Program-made: the position numbers and the translations under genes
Origin: a virus
DNA length: 28,915 bases
IMG/VR virus record: IMGVR_UViG_3300030101_001012
Location: 1-28,915 of that record
Direction: 5' to 3' (one strand)
In this document: positions 8,282 to 15,410 of the stretch, one piece after another
Layout: the number at the start of each line of letters is the position of its first letter
Numbering within the stretch: position 1 is the first letter of the stretch
The notes under the pieces: model-generated
What the model was told of the DNA's origin: nothing
Database searches by the model: none
The model's input: the letters and a program-made list of their open reading frames with translations, nothing else

Positions 8282-9081
8282 ATTCCTTTAAATGCTTTTA
8301 GTGGATAAAATATAAAGCTATTGCGATAGCCGCCTGCTGCTGTTGGCACAATTGGCGTTACACCGTGCACGTTTCGCCAGGCAGGATAAACAAGCATTGA
8401 ATTATCTGCTTGCTCGAATGTTGCATTGTAGTCAGGCACATTTAACGCGCCGCCGTTGCTGTTGTTGCGCTTAGTAATTATCACGTTGACTGCGCCTACT
8501 AAGTTAGCTGTATCTCTATGAAACGGTGCAGGTATGTTGTAATTCGATATGCTGCTTGTAAACAAGTTGCCGAATCGCCACTGTTGCGGCACGTCCTCAA
8601 ATAGTTGTACCTGCTGCTCATAAATGTTTGGCGTTATCTGCTTTATTATTTGCTCGCTTTCTAGTGCAGATGCTAACATTGCTTTGATGAATGTCTGTGC
8701 TTTTTTGTCTTGGTGTACACTGCTCATACTAGGGTACGGCATCCTCATGTGTGGTTTAGGTGCACGGCTGCCGAGTATTGTGCTGTATTGCGTAACTAAT
8801 GTTTTACCGGTTGCTTGTCGCTTTGCTTTATCTTTCTTGCTGCCTTGTGGCCCTCTACTCATTTCTTGCTTTGGCACATTGTCACTCCTAAATTCTTTGT
8901 TCGCTATTGCAATAAGCTGCGTCAGCCTGGTGCTATACTTGCCAATGTCAGCAATGTAAAAGCCAACTATTTCGCCGTCAGCCTCTAATAAGCAATCTCT
9001 AGTTATGTTTGGCTCATAATATGGGCACTGCTGTCCAATCTTTACGTTATGCTCTACCTGTTGCAGTTTAATTGTTTCCAT
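8278..9081 (-). CDS. TET/JBP-family 2-oxoglutarate/Fe(II) dioxygenase
   Basis: Enzymes of this family oxidise the methyl group of 5-methylpyrimidines in DNA, for example 5mC to 5hmC. In this 267-residue protein I see FTSSISNYNIPAPFHRDTAN (H188-x-D190 iron ligands), a GGALNVPDYNATFEQADNSM strand region, the distal iron ligand in NVHGVTPI (H239), and YRNSFIFYP, where R253 fits the 2-oxoglutarate-binding arginine. The HRDxxN ... GGxLxxPxY ... HGVTP order is the phage TET/JBP signature and differs from AlkB or prolyl hydroxylases. The ~170-residue N-terminal part contains a basic linker (GSKKDKAKRQATGK). The gene follows a TET-associated glycosyltransferase (28-base overlap) and precedes terS. 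The family call is strong; the actual substrate is not shown. Confidence 0.85.
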   Translation of the reverse strand: METIKLQQVEHNVKIGQQCPYYEPNITRDCLLEADGEIVGFYIADIGKYSTRLTQLIAIANKEFRSDNVPKQEMSRGPQGSKKDKAKRQATGKTLVTQYSTILGSRAPKPHMRMPYPSMSSVHQDKKAQTFIKAMLASALESEQIIKQITPNIYEQQVQLFEDVPQQWRFGNLFTSSISNYNIPAPFHRDTANLVGAVNVIITKRNNSNGGALNVPDYNATFEQADNSMLVYPAWRNVHGVTPIVPTAAGGYRNSFIFYPLKAFKGI

Positions 9082-9890
9082 TGCTTTATCTGTTTAGGGT
9101 TATTGAAACGCAGTTGCAATTCTGCTTTAGGATGGCAACCTTTCTTACTTTTATATCTAAAAAAATTAGGGTATTTGTGCATCAGGTATGCGCTGTCTAC
9201 AATCTTTCTGTCTACTCGTTGCTCATACGTGCCGATGCCGCCTGGTTCGTAATGGCCGGCAATAGGTTTTATCCATGAATTTATAAGCACGCAATTATTT
9301 TTAATTAGCTGCTCAGCACAATACCCAAAGTCCTCCATCGCTTCTAGCTTTGTATCATATTGCAGTCCGTTGTATTTGATAGCAACAGCCTTTGATATTA
9401 CATAGCCGACGGTCTTGTATTTTTTAGCGTTAAAAAAGTAATTATCTACCGTTGCATAACCTATGTATTCTGCTTTTATTTTTTCCGCTATGGCAATATC
9501 TGCCTCTAGCAACTGCATATATTCTTTCGCAGTAAACTTTTGATATATAGTTTTTTGTGTTATGTCTGCACGCGATACGTCGATTTGTTTGCAGGTATTG
9601 TAGTATGTATCATTAAACCGCTTAAACCCTTTGATATTGTCATCTAGTGATACGTACCACTGACCACGTACTGCTAGATTCTGCACAATGTAATTCCTTT
9701 GATTTGTTATGCCTGGTGCAACATTAGTTACAATGATATCAGATGCTGCAACTCTGCCAGATGCAACATAAGCATCGCGGCATTTTTCAGTGTGCACTAA
9801 AACCTTGTAAGGTATATTGTCCTTATCAAGCCATTGTGTTGTTGATATAGTGTCTGCTCTATTGTACGATGGTATGTATATCGGTATCAT
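9054..9890 (-). CDS. TET-associated (TAGT-like) DNA glycosyltransferase
   Basis: The 278-residue protein looks like a GT-A fold glycosyltransferase of the group found next to phage TET/JBP genes. Visible motifs are IPIYIPSYNRADT at the N-terminus (nucleotide-sugar binding, PSYNR at 7-11), VLVHTE (30-35), APGITNQRN (58-66) and the metal-binding SLDDNIKGF (81-89, DDN in place of DxD). A downstream acidic segment, KLEAMEDFGYCAEQL, could hold the catalytic base. The expected role is to add a sugar to hydroxymethylated bases made by the adjacent dioxygenase. Its start overlaps the ParB stop (ATGA), and its last 28 bases overlap the dioxygenase start. The sugar donor and acceptor base cannot be read from sequence. 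Confidence 0.78.
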   Translation of the reverse strand: MIPIYIPSYNRADTISTTQWLDKDNIPYKVLVHTEKCRDAYVASGRVAASDIIVTNVAPGITNQRNYIVQNLAVRGQWYVSLDDNIKGFKRFNDTYYNTCKQIDVSRADITQKTIYQKFTAKEYMQLLEADIAIAEKIKAEYIGYATVDNYFFNAKKYKTVGYVISKAVAIKYNGLQYDTKLEAMEDFGYCAEQLIKNNCVLINSWIKPIAGHYEPGGIGTYEQRVDRKIVDSAYLMHKYPNFFRYKSKKGCHPKAELQLRFNNPKQIKQWKQLNCNR

Positions 9891-10453
9891 ACTTTTCGCA
9901 TTGCCTCTAGCACAATGTGTCCGATGTTTTTACCGTTGCTTCTAGCTTCGTTGATTAACTTGTACGCCTCATCGTAGTGTTCTATGTCAAACTCTATTTG
10001 TATTGCTTTCTTAACATTGTTGCTCATATCTGCAACATCGCCGTCTACGTCTAATTCGTCTAGTATTGAGTAATCTACTTCATCTTCTGGCTGCCATACG
10101 TCTAATCCCCAATCTGCTAAATCAGTATTTGCCCATTCATTAGCCAACAAATCCCAATCCCAACTTCCATATCCTACATTGTCCTTGATAACAAACTGCT
10201 TTTGTTCTGCCTCTGTTAAGTCAGTTGCATATACCACCGGCACTTCCTTCAAACCAATGTGTTGACAGGCCAGTAATCGCATATTACCGCCGAGCACAAC
10301 ATTATCTGCATTGACAACAATAGGTCGCAGTTCTAGCATTTGCGGAAATTCCTCAATAGAACGTACTAGTTTATCAAATTTGTCTTTGATTATTACGCGC
10401 GGATTGTTTGGGTTCTGCTTGATAGCAGATAATTTTATTATTGTAGTTTTCAT
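9887..10453 (-). CDS. ParB/Srx-domain protein associated with DNA modification genes
   Basis: The N-terminal ~115 residues form a ParB-like nuclease (ParB/Srx) domain: LSAIKQNPNNPRVIIKDKFD, then PIVVNADNVVLGGNMRLLAC, with the GGNMR (55-59) phosphate-binding motif in place of GxRR. In phages this domain is often fused to an adenine or cytosine methyltransferase. Here the protein is only 188 residues and ends in a short alpha/beta tail (KKAIQIEFDIEHYDEAYKLI), with no SAM-binding DPPY or PCQ motif. The middle is acidic. It is coupled by ATGA to the secreted peptidase upstream and to the glycosyltransferase downstream. It may nick or bind DNA, or couple modification to packaging; the exact role is unknown. 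Confidence 0.8.
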   Translation of the reverse strand: MKTTIIKLSAIKQNPNNPRVIIKDKFDKLVRSIEEFPQMLELRPIVVNADNVVLGGNMRLLACQHIGLKEVPVVYATDLTEAEQKQFVIKDNVGYGSWDWDLLANEWANTDLADWGLDVWQPEDEVDYSILDELDVDGDVADMSNNVKKAIQIEFDIEHYDEAYKLINEARSNGKNIGHIVLEAMRKV

Positions 10454-10965
10454 CGTACCTTGAATATATTGTTTTTTCTATATAGTTGTATGCAGTCACG
10501 GCCAATTACATCATCAGGGTCAATTGACAAACCTTGATATCGTATTTCATAATGCAGGTGTGGCCCTAGTGAATTACCGGTGCTGCCTACTATGCCCACT
10601 GCATACCCTTGCCTAATCCATTCGCCCTCTGTAACTAGCAATTCCCTTAAATGTGCATAGTAAGTTTCTAAACCATTTAGGTGTGTTACTATGACCAGGT
10701 AACCATATCCGCCATTATATCCTTTCTTAGCGTATCGTACACGTCCTAACCAAGAACTGTAAACCGTATCTCTATTATTGTGTGATATGTCTAAACCGTG
10801 ATGTATTCGTCCGTTCCTGTAACCGTGTCCACTAACTAGTACACCGTCAACAGGATAGTGTATATCTGTAAGGTGTAGTGTTGCAGTATCTGGCAAGCTG
10901 ACAGGCCTGTAATGTATTTGCGCCTGCACACTAACCGCAAAAAAACTCAGTATTATAAATCGCAT
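10450..10965 (-). CDS. M23-family (LytM-type) peptidase with signal peptide
   Basis: Zinc metallopeptidases of family M23 cut peptide bridges in peptidoglycan. The 171-residue protein starts with a short hydrophobic signal sequence (MRFIILSFFAVSVQAQ, likely cleaved after AQA) and has all the M23 zinc and catalytic elements: HHGLD (H56, D59), YYAHL (H105) and LGPHLHYEIR (H136, H138). The presence of all key residues suggests it is active. It overlaps the upstream amidase by 13 bases and couples to ParB by ATGA. A signal peptide means export by the host Sec system to the periplasm, so it could help lysis or act as a virion-associated wall hydrolase. Confidence 0.88.
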   Translation of the reverse strand: MRFIILSFFAVSVQAQIHYRPVSLPDTATLHLTDIHYPVDGVLVSGHGYRNGRIHHGLDISHNNRDTVYSSWLGRVRYAKKGYNGGYGYLVIVTHLNGLETYYAHLRELLVTEGEWIRQGYAVGIVGSTGNSLGPHLHYEIRYQGLSIDPDDVIGRDCIQLYRKNNIFKVR

Positions 10966-11843
10966 AACATATCTAATAACTCTTGCTGTGGAAACATATC
11001 GCTCTTATATTTGTTCGTGTTGCTGTGTGTCCATAAACCTTTTATCCTGCCGTAGTACGCATCTACGTTCCACTCAAATGCTGCTGCACCTTTTTGTTTT
11101 ACAAGTTCTGGCAAGCCTTTGCGCACGTCTATGTTATCGCGATTGCCTATAAATTCAATCAGGTGCTTTAGTGCGTTCAGTTGCTTTTCGCTGTATCTGT
11201 GCCAATACTGTTTATTTTTAAACGGTTTGTCTAGCTTAACAATCTGTTCATCGTGTACTTTATATCCTGCGTAACATTTACCGTCTACAATGTAACTGAA
11301 GTTGCACACCTCAATTCCAACGCTGTCTGTGTGCATTGCCTGGTTTCCGTTCTTGCCTAAATGCCAGGCATAGCCGCCGTCTGGTATGCACTTTACAATT
11401 TCGCCATCGTATTCAAAATCTGTGTTAAATATTGACGGGCCTCCAATAACAAACTCGGTTGCAATCCGTCCACGCTTATCACGTCCCCAATTGTCTATGC
11501 ACTTGTAAGGGTTATGCCATCCTGCCGTATGATGCAGAAATAGATACTCCTTTTTCGTAGGCCCTTCCAAGTACTCGCCTTTTGGCAAGTAGTGGTTTCT
11601 AATGTCTATGTCTGCAAAGTGTTCAGGCTGCGCATCTGCTTCTTGCTTGTCTGTGGTTGCTAGTTGCAACATTGTCCAGGTCTTAGGGCCAACAATACCG
11701 TCTGACCATAGTCCTGTGTTCTTTTGGTATTCCTTTACAAAGTGTTCTGTAATCGGCCCAAATATGCCGTCAACGTCAATGCCTAATGCCTCTTGAATGA
11801 CGCGCACATTGTCGCCGGTGCATCCTTTATATAATACTATCAT
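10953..11843 (-). CDS. Endolysin: N-acetylmuramoyl-L-alanine amidase (Amidase_2) with peptidoglycan-binding domain
   Basis: The N-terminal ~60 residues form a PG_binding_1 domain (VRVIQEALGIDVDGIFGPIT, SDGIVGPKTWTML). Residues ~95-285 form an Amidase_2 domain with zinc ligands in LFLHHTAGW (H104/H105), GLWTHSNTNKYKSDMFP (H273 and D282), and the core strand SVGIEVCN. It cleaves the amide between MurNAc and L-Ala. There is no signal peptide, so it needs a holin for release. The holin-like gene is about 9 kb away at 20.3 kb. Length (296 aa) is normal. The domain order, wall-binding first, is less common than the reverse. Confidence 0.9.
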   Translation of the reverse strand: MIVLYKGCTGDNVRVIQEALGIDVDGIFGPITEHFVKEYQKNTGLWSDGIVGPKTWTMLQLATTDKQEADAQPEHFADIDIRNHYLPKGEYLEGPTKKEYLFLHHTAGWHNPYKCIDNWGRDKRGRIATEFVIGGPSIFNTDFEYDGEIVKCIPDGGYAWHLGKNGNQAMHTDSVGIEVCNFSYIVDGKCYAGYKVHDEQIVKLDKPFKNKQYWHRYSEKQLNALKHLIEFIGNRDNIDVRKGLPELVKQKGAAAFEWNVDAYYGRIKGLWTHSNTNKYKSDMFPQQELLDMLCDL

Positions 11844-11866
11844 AATTTAAAAATAATTAAAATTGT

Positions 11867-12064
11867 TTATGCTTCACAAACGGTTATGATTCCGCCATTT
11901 ATTACATCGCTGCCAATTAACACGACGCTGCCATTAGGGTTAACGTAGAAAAAACCTGTATCACGGCCGCCTCTTATCATTTTGCTAATTTCATTTACTT
12001 CCTCGCCTTTGCAATACAGTGTCGTGTACTGTCCTTGATATTCTATGTCTATACGTATTTTCAT
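11867..12064 (-). CDS. Small hypothetical protein (65 aa)
   Basis: The product begins MKIRIDIEYQGQYTTLYCKG and is a compact beta-rich protein of 65 residues with a Gly-rich turn (IRGGRDTG) and hydrophobic C-terminal strands (GSVVLIGSDVINGGIITV). It lies between the small basic 45-aa gene and the endolysin, separated by short gaps of 9 and 23 bases. There is no signal peptide or recognisable motif. I do not recognise a family. Confidence 0.6.
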   Translation of the reverse strand: MKIRIDIEYQGQYTTLYCKGEEVNEISKMIRGGRDTGFFYVNPNGSVVLIGSDVINGGIITVCEA

Positions 12065-12073
12065 ATCTACAAA

Positions 12074-12211
12074 TTATCGTCCCTGTCCTCTATACCGTTT
12101 GCGGTAATTTTTAGACGTTGCACTTTTTTGTGTCTTTTTTTTTGCGTGCACGCCTTTACGTTTAACTTTTTTTCTAGTCAGTGGCTGTGCGATGTACTTA
12201 ATTCTCGGCAT
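12074..12211 (-). CDS. Small, very basic conserved phage protein (45 aa)
   Basis: The frame encodes 45 residues beginning MPRIKYIAQPLTRKKVKRKG and ending SKNYRKRYRGQGR. About 18 residues are Lys or Arg. The pattern '(V)HAKxKxxKS...SKNYxKxYRGQGR' is one I associate with many Bacteroidota phage genomes, so I think it is real despite its size. Its start overlaps the upstream HNH-like gene by 14 bases. The charge suggests nucleic-acid binding, but the family function is unknown to me. Confidence 0.7.
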   Translation of the reverse strand: MPRIKYIAQPLTRKKVKRKGVHAKKKTQKSATSKNYRKRYRGQGR

Positions 12212-12467
12212 AATATTGTCGCTTTAGCTGTGTATGTCTTTCGTTAAATATATCGTATCGCTCTTGTATAGCGTGTTCCTCTGGCAGCATCATCATAATG
12301 TTATCAGGGTTTAATTTATACGCCGGATATGTGCCTTTGTTAAGTACGTGTGCGAATTGCCAGTGCCATTGATAATGATGTCGCGGCAACAGAGGCCGGC
12401 CAGATACCTCGCTGACGCGCTCACGTGTTGCCCAAACAAACTCAAACAGTTCCTTCTGGCTTTTCAT
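12198..12467 (-). CDS. HNH-like nuclease family protein (89 aa)
   Basis: The core HHYQWHWQFAHVLNKGTYPA followed by YKLNPDNIMMMLPEEH has the spacing of an HNH/beta-beta-alpha-metal fold: a His in FAH (H40), Asn in NPDNI (N53/N56) and a final His in EEH (H65). No zinc-binding cysteines are present, so it would be a minimal HNH version. Similar small proteins occur in Bacteroidota phages near replication and recombination genes. It may process recombination or packaging intermediates. It overlaps the 72-aa gene upstream by 26 bases. Family confidence is moderate and activity is unproven. Confidence 0.55.
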   Translation of the reverse strand: MKSQKELFEFVWATRERVSEVSGRPLLPRHHYQWHWQFAHVLNKGTYPAYKLNPDNIMMMLPEEHAIQERYDIFNERHTQLKRQYYAEN

Positions 12468-12660
12468 AGGTTTTTACAACTGCTGTCATTATTTTTTGCA
12501 CAACTTCGTCATTCTTCATCAATGCTAGCAACGCCTCCGCGCATTTGTTAGGCTCGCCGTGCAAACCTGCTGTCACCAGGCCCTCACTATTAACGTACAC
12601 GACAAGCGCGTGGTCTACATTTTGTGGCACAGCGTCCTTTATTTTTTGCCGCAATCCCAT
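12442..12660 (-). CDS. Small hypothetical protein (72 aa)
   Basis: It encodes 72 residues starting MGLRQKIKDAVPQNVDHALV. The composition suggests an alpha/beta fold with a helix rich in Ala and Leu (KCAEALLALMKNDEVVQKIM). The start overlaps the SSB stop by one base (TAATG), tying it to replication genes. The layout (VDHALVVYVNSEGLVTAGLHGEP) resembles small phage proteins that often accompany SSB, but I cannot name a family. Confidence 0.6.
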   Translation of the reverse strand: MGLRQKIKDAVPQNVDHALVVYVNSEGLVTAGLHGEPNKCAEALLALMKNDEVVQKIMTAVVKTYEKPEGTV

Positions 12661-13031
12661 TAGAACGGTAAATTGTGGTCATAGGCTGTGTCTGCAACTT
12701 CTTGCCTTTCTTGCTTGTTGTTGCTGCTAATAAATTCAAAGCTGACTACCTCTACGTCAACAGCGTACCGGTCAATTCCATTTTTGTCTTGATATTTTCG
12801 ATGTCGAGTCTTGCCTTCTATGTAGATTTGGTCGCCTTTATTAACGTACTTATGCAATGTTTCGGCTGTTTTGCCATAGCTGACTACATTGTGCCAATCT
12901 GTGCGTTCTTGCTTTTCGCCGTTCTTTGTCCAACGCTCTGACGTTGCGACGCTAAACTTACAGATTGTCGTACTTGCATCAACGATTTCTGGTTGTTGTC
13001 CAACCCTTCCTAAAATTAACTGCTTGTTCAT
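12660..13031 (-). CDS. ssb: Single-stranded DNA-binding protein
   Basis: SSB coats single-stranded DNA during replication and recombination. The 123-residue protein has the full OB-fold pattern: MNKQLILGRVGQQPEI, then CKFSVATSERWTKNGEKQER, TDWHNVVSYGKTAETLHKYV and KGDQIYIEGKTRHRKYQDKN. The C-terminal tip reads DHNLPF, a variant of the usual DDDIPF tail that recruits host replication and repair proteins. One Asp is replaced by His and one by Asn, which may weaken host contacts. The linker is very short, as in many phage SSBs. It is flanked by small genes with TAATG/ATGA coupling, downstream of dnaB. Confidence 0.93.
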   Translation of the reverse strand: MNKQLILGRVGQQPEIVDASTTICKFSVATSERWTKNGEKQERTDWHNVVSYGKTAETLHKYVNKGDQIYIEGKTRHRKYQDKNGIDRYAVDVEVVSFEFISSNNKQERQEVADTAYDHNLPF

Positions 13032-13231
13032 AAATAATCTTTTACTTTATCATAACTAACGCTCTTCACGTCCTCCATTTTACCCCTGCAACCGCAACTA
13101 TGCGGCCTTGTCGCATACGTAAAAGTGTACTTTCCACATTTACATAATTGTATCCCTTTAATTGTTGTGTCTAGCTTGTCATTGCATACCTCACATTTAA
13201 ACGTGTTTCTTTTTTCGCTGTAACTATACAT
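13028..13231 (-). CDS. Small zinc-ribbon-like protein (67 aa)
   Basis: The 67-residue product contains two cysteine clusters: FKCEVCND (CxxC) and IQLCKCGKY (CxC), followed by HSCGCRG. This spacing suggests a zinc ribbon or two small zinc knuckles. The rest is basic and aromatic. It overlaps both neighbours by a few bases in the replication gene run. Zinc ribbons of this kind usually bind nucleic acid or another protein, but I cannot assign a specific role. Confidence 0.6.
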   Translation of the reverse strand: MYSYSEKRNTFKCEVCNDKLDTTIKGIQLCKCGKYTFTYATRPHSCGCRGKMEDVKSVSYDKVKDYL

Positions 13232-13496
13232 TATTCCAAAACCTTAACAACTGCGCGCGCTTCATTTTCAGTATTTTGTCATTCTTTGAATCATAAGCGT
13301 ACAATAATTGATTAACAATTTTGACGTAATCTTCTAAGCGTGACCATTCAAAATAATTTGTATCTACTTCTAACTCAAATACATCATCGTGCGCAGCGCG
13401 TATTGCATTAATGTTGCCGGTTACTAAATACTCGCATACCTTCTTTTCAAATTGATGCAAGTATCCCTCTGCTTTTGTTTCGTATGTGTCTAGCAT
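13224..13496 (-). CDS. Hypothetical protein (90 aa)
   Basis: The product starts MLDTYETKAEGYLHQFEKKV and is predicted to be mostly helical with many acidic and aromatic residues (FELEVDTNYFEWSRLEDYVK). No motif or membrane segment is visible. It sits between dnaB (20-base gap) and the zinc-ribbon gene (8-base overlap), so it is co-transcribed with replication genes. No family recognised. Confidence 0.6.
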   Translation of the reverse strand: MLDTYETKAEGYLHQFEKKVCEYLVTGNINAIRAAHDDVFELEVDTNYFEWSRLEDYVKIVNQLLYAYDSKNDKILKMKRAQLLRFWNNV

Positions 13497-13515
13497 ATAT
13501 CTAAATTAGTAAATT

Positions 13516-14820
13516 TTAATAAGGTAAAATATCAACATTGTCAACAATCCAATTATCGTACCGACTACTTTTGCCAACAAATTGTAAGTCACAAACCAAA
13601 CATTCGCCCTCACGATTCTTTTTTATAATACCATACGCTTTACTTTTTTCAGTCTGTCCGCCGCGTATAGGGTCATCATTTAGTTCATAATATTCTGGTC
13701 GGTACAAAAAGGTTACCGTGTCAGCATCCTGCTCAATGCCGCCAGATGCACGCAGGTCGCTTAGTTGTGGCACTTTATCTGGCCTTGATTCTACGCTTCT
13801 GCTTAACTGGTGCAGCAATACAATCGGTATGTCTAACTCGTTTGCCATTGCGTGAATGTTTTTAGAATTTTGCGTGACGCCTCTGTACTCGTCGCCGCCG
13901 TCATCCATTAAGCCTAAATAATCCATGACTAGAATAAACTTGCCGTATTTAGCACGCCACTTTAAGCACTTAATTCTAAGCTGCGCAAAGTTAATGCTCG
14001 GTGTATCGTCAACCTCAAAGTCTAATTGCTGCATCTGTAAATGCGCTTTGTCGTACTTCCTACGCTCGCTGTCATTTATCCTGTTCAGTCGTAACCGCTC
14101 TGTCTGTATATCGCTTAAATACGATTCAACACGAAGTGCAATTTTATCTCTTATCATTTCGCCAGACCAAAAACACACAGGCAAATGCTGACAAGCATTA
14201 ACTGCAATACTAACTGCAAAAGCAGTTTTTCCCATAGCCGGCCGCGCCGCAACTACGTGGACGCCGGTATATAATCCGCCAATTGCTTTATCCCATTTGT
14301 GCAAACCTGTCGGCACTCCCATCATACCGCCTTGCCTATTGCTACGCTCTGCAAGTTCACGATTGATAATAGTAGCCAGGCGTTCAGGCTTTACCTGCTC
14401 AAAACTTGTTGTCATTGCATTTACACGCTGCTGCACGTTGTCTAACAAGTCGCTGACTTTTACGTTATCTTTTTCAGCTTCTTGTGCAATCATTAAACCC
14501 ATCATACACAGGTCGCTTTTTATTGCACTGTTTTTTAATATCCAGGCGTGACTTTCAATATTTGCTGAACTGCCTACTTTGTTAGTCAATGCTGCTACAT
14601 CATAGGCTTTTACCTTGCTGCGCTTTTGCTTCAGCTTATCGCATACCGTCAGCAGGTCAATCGGCTTGCCGTCTGCGTTTACTTCTACAATTGCCTCGTA
14701 TAAATCTTCGTGCCAACCGGTAAAATAATCTGGCTGTAATATATTTGATACAACATGATACGCATCTTTTTCCATAAGGATTGCACCTAGTACAATCGCC
14801 TCAATTTTAACTTGTTGCAT
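13516..14820 (-). CDS. dnaB: Replicative DNA helicase (DnaB family)
   Basis: The hexameric helicase unwinds DNA ahead of the phage replication fork. The 434-residue protein has an N-terminal DnaB domain (IEAIVLGAILMEKDAYHVVS) and a RecA-type C-terminal domain: Walker A RPAMGKT at 193-199, Walker B FILVMDYLGLM with D300, HQLSRSVE around 337-344 and DLRASGGIEQDAD at 355-367. All parts needed for activity are present. The start overlaps the replisome organizer stop by one base. A phage-encoded DnaB next to a loader/organizer and a DnaA-like protein suggests self-directed origin firing with host polymerase, as no phage polymerase is in the window. Confidence 0.95.
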   Translation of the reverse strand: MQQVKIEAIVLGAILMEKDAYHVVSNILQPDYFTGWHEDLYEAIVEVNADGKPIDLLTVCDKLKQKRSKVKAYDVAALTNKVGSSANIESHAWILKNSAIKSDLCMMGLMIAQEAEKDNVKVSDLLDNVQQRVNAMTTSFEQVKPERLATIINRELAERSNRQGGMMGVPTGLHKWDKAIGGLYTGVHVVAARPAMGKTAFAVSIAVNACQHLPVCFWSGEMIRDKIALRVESYLSDIQTERLRLNRINDSERRKYDKAHLQMQQLDFEVDDTPSINFAQLRIKCLKWRAKYGKFILVMDYLGLMDDGGDEYRGVTQNSKNIHAMANELDIPIVLLHQLSRSVESRPDKVPQLSDLRASGGIEQDADTVTFLYRPEYYELNDDPIRGGQTEKSKAYGIIKKNREGECLVCDLQFVGKSSRYDNWIVDNVDILPY

Positions 14821-15410
14821 CAGGCAAATTTATAATTTGGTTTGTTATTGTTTTCTTTGTTCCACCAGGTGCGCGCTGTTGACTTCCAATTTTTTACTTC
14901 TAAACCGTTGCTTTTTAACCAACCTTGTGAATCGTAGTACAGAAAAAACTTAGCAGCATCCATCACGCTTTTGCCATTTTCAGTAAAGTAATCTGTTACC
15001 TGCTTTTCTGTAGGTTTAATAAACGTCTTTTGTTTTACTTTCTTTTTTATTGTTTTAGCATTGCCGTTGCTATGCTGTTGCATTGCTGTTGCATTACCGT
15101 TCCATCGCTTGCGTGCTTTTTCTTGTGCTGTTTTGCTTCTATTCTGTGCGCCTTCTACCTCCTCACAAATCCAATCAATAACAACGTTATCATCATGTAT
15201 TTGTACAAAACCGCGTTTCATTAGCCTGTCTATTGCCTGGTCGTTACGTATATATTCACGCAACAATTCTTCGTCTACATCGCCTTCGCGTGTGAATAAT
15301 AAATTGCAACAGTCAATAAATGCACCTTTTACTTCGTGCGATTCTAGCATTATGCGTCCGGTCAACCAGGTTTGCGGATAAAATTTAAACCACTTCAGAG
15401 CCATCGTCAA
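14820..15410 (-). CDS. Replisome organizer / helicase loader-like protein
   Basis: The N-terminal ~85 residues (WFKFYPQTWLTGRIMLESHE, VKGAFIDCCNLLFTREGDV) match the winged-helix type of phage replication initiators. The middle is a Asn/Gln-rich linker (ARKRWNGNATAMQQHSNGNA) encoded by 11-bp tandem repeats, and the C-terminus (FFLYYDSQGWLKSNGLEVKN, then TARTWWNKE) matches the C-terminal part of DnaD/phage O-type replication proteins. It probably binds the origin and delivers the DnaB encoded just downstream. The repeat-bearing linker is reminiscent of lambda O, whose gene carries the origin iterons. Two starts are possible (MTM or MAL, two codons apart). Confidence 0.72.
   Translation of the reverse strand: MTMALKWFKFYPQTWLTGRIMLESHEVKGAFIDCCNLLFTREGDVDEELLREYIRNDQAIDRLMKRGFVQIHDDNVVIDWICEEVEGAQNRSKTAQEKARKRWNGNATAMQQHSNGNAKTIKKKVKQKTFIKPTEKQVTDYFTENGKSVMDAAKFFLYYDSQGWLKSNGLEVKNWKSTARTWWNKENNNKPNYKFA
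15048..15105. repeat. Run of ~11-bp iteron-like repeats inside the replication gene
   Basis: On the plus strand five consecutive 11-mers can be laid out from 15051: TGTTTTAGCAT, TGCCGTTGCTA, TGCTGTTGCAT, TGCTGTTGCAT, TACCGTTCCAT. The two middle units are identical. An 11-bp period is out of step with codons, so protein repetition alone does not explain it. The leading 15048-15064 matches the repeat arm at 6521-6537 at 16 of 17 bases. A replication origin within the initiator gene is plausible. Confidence 0.5.
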
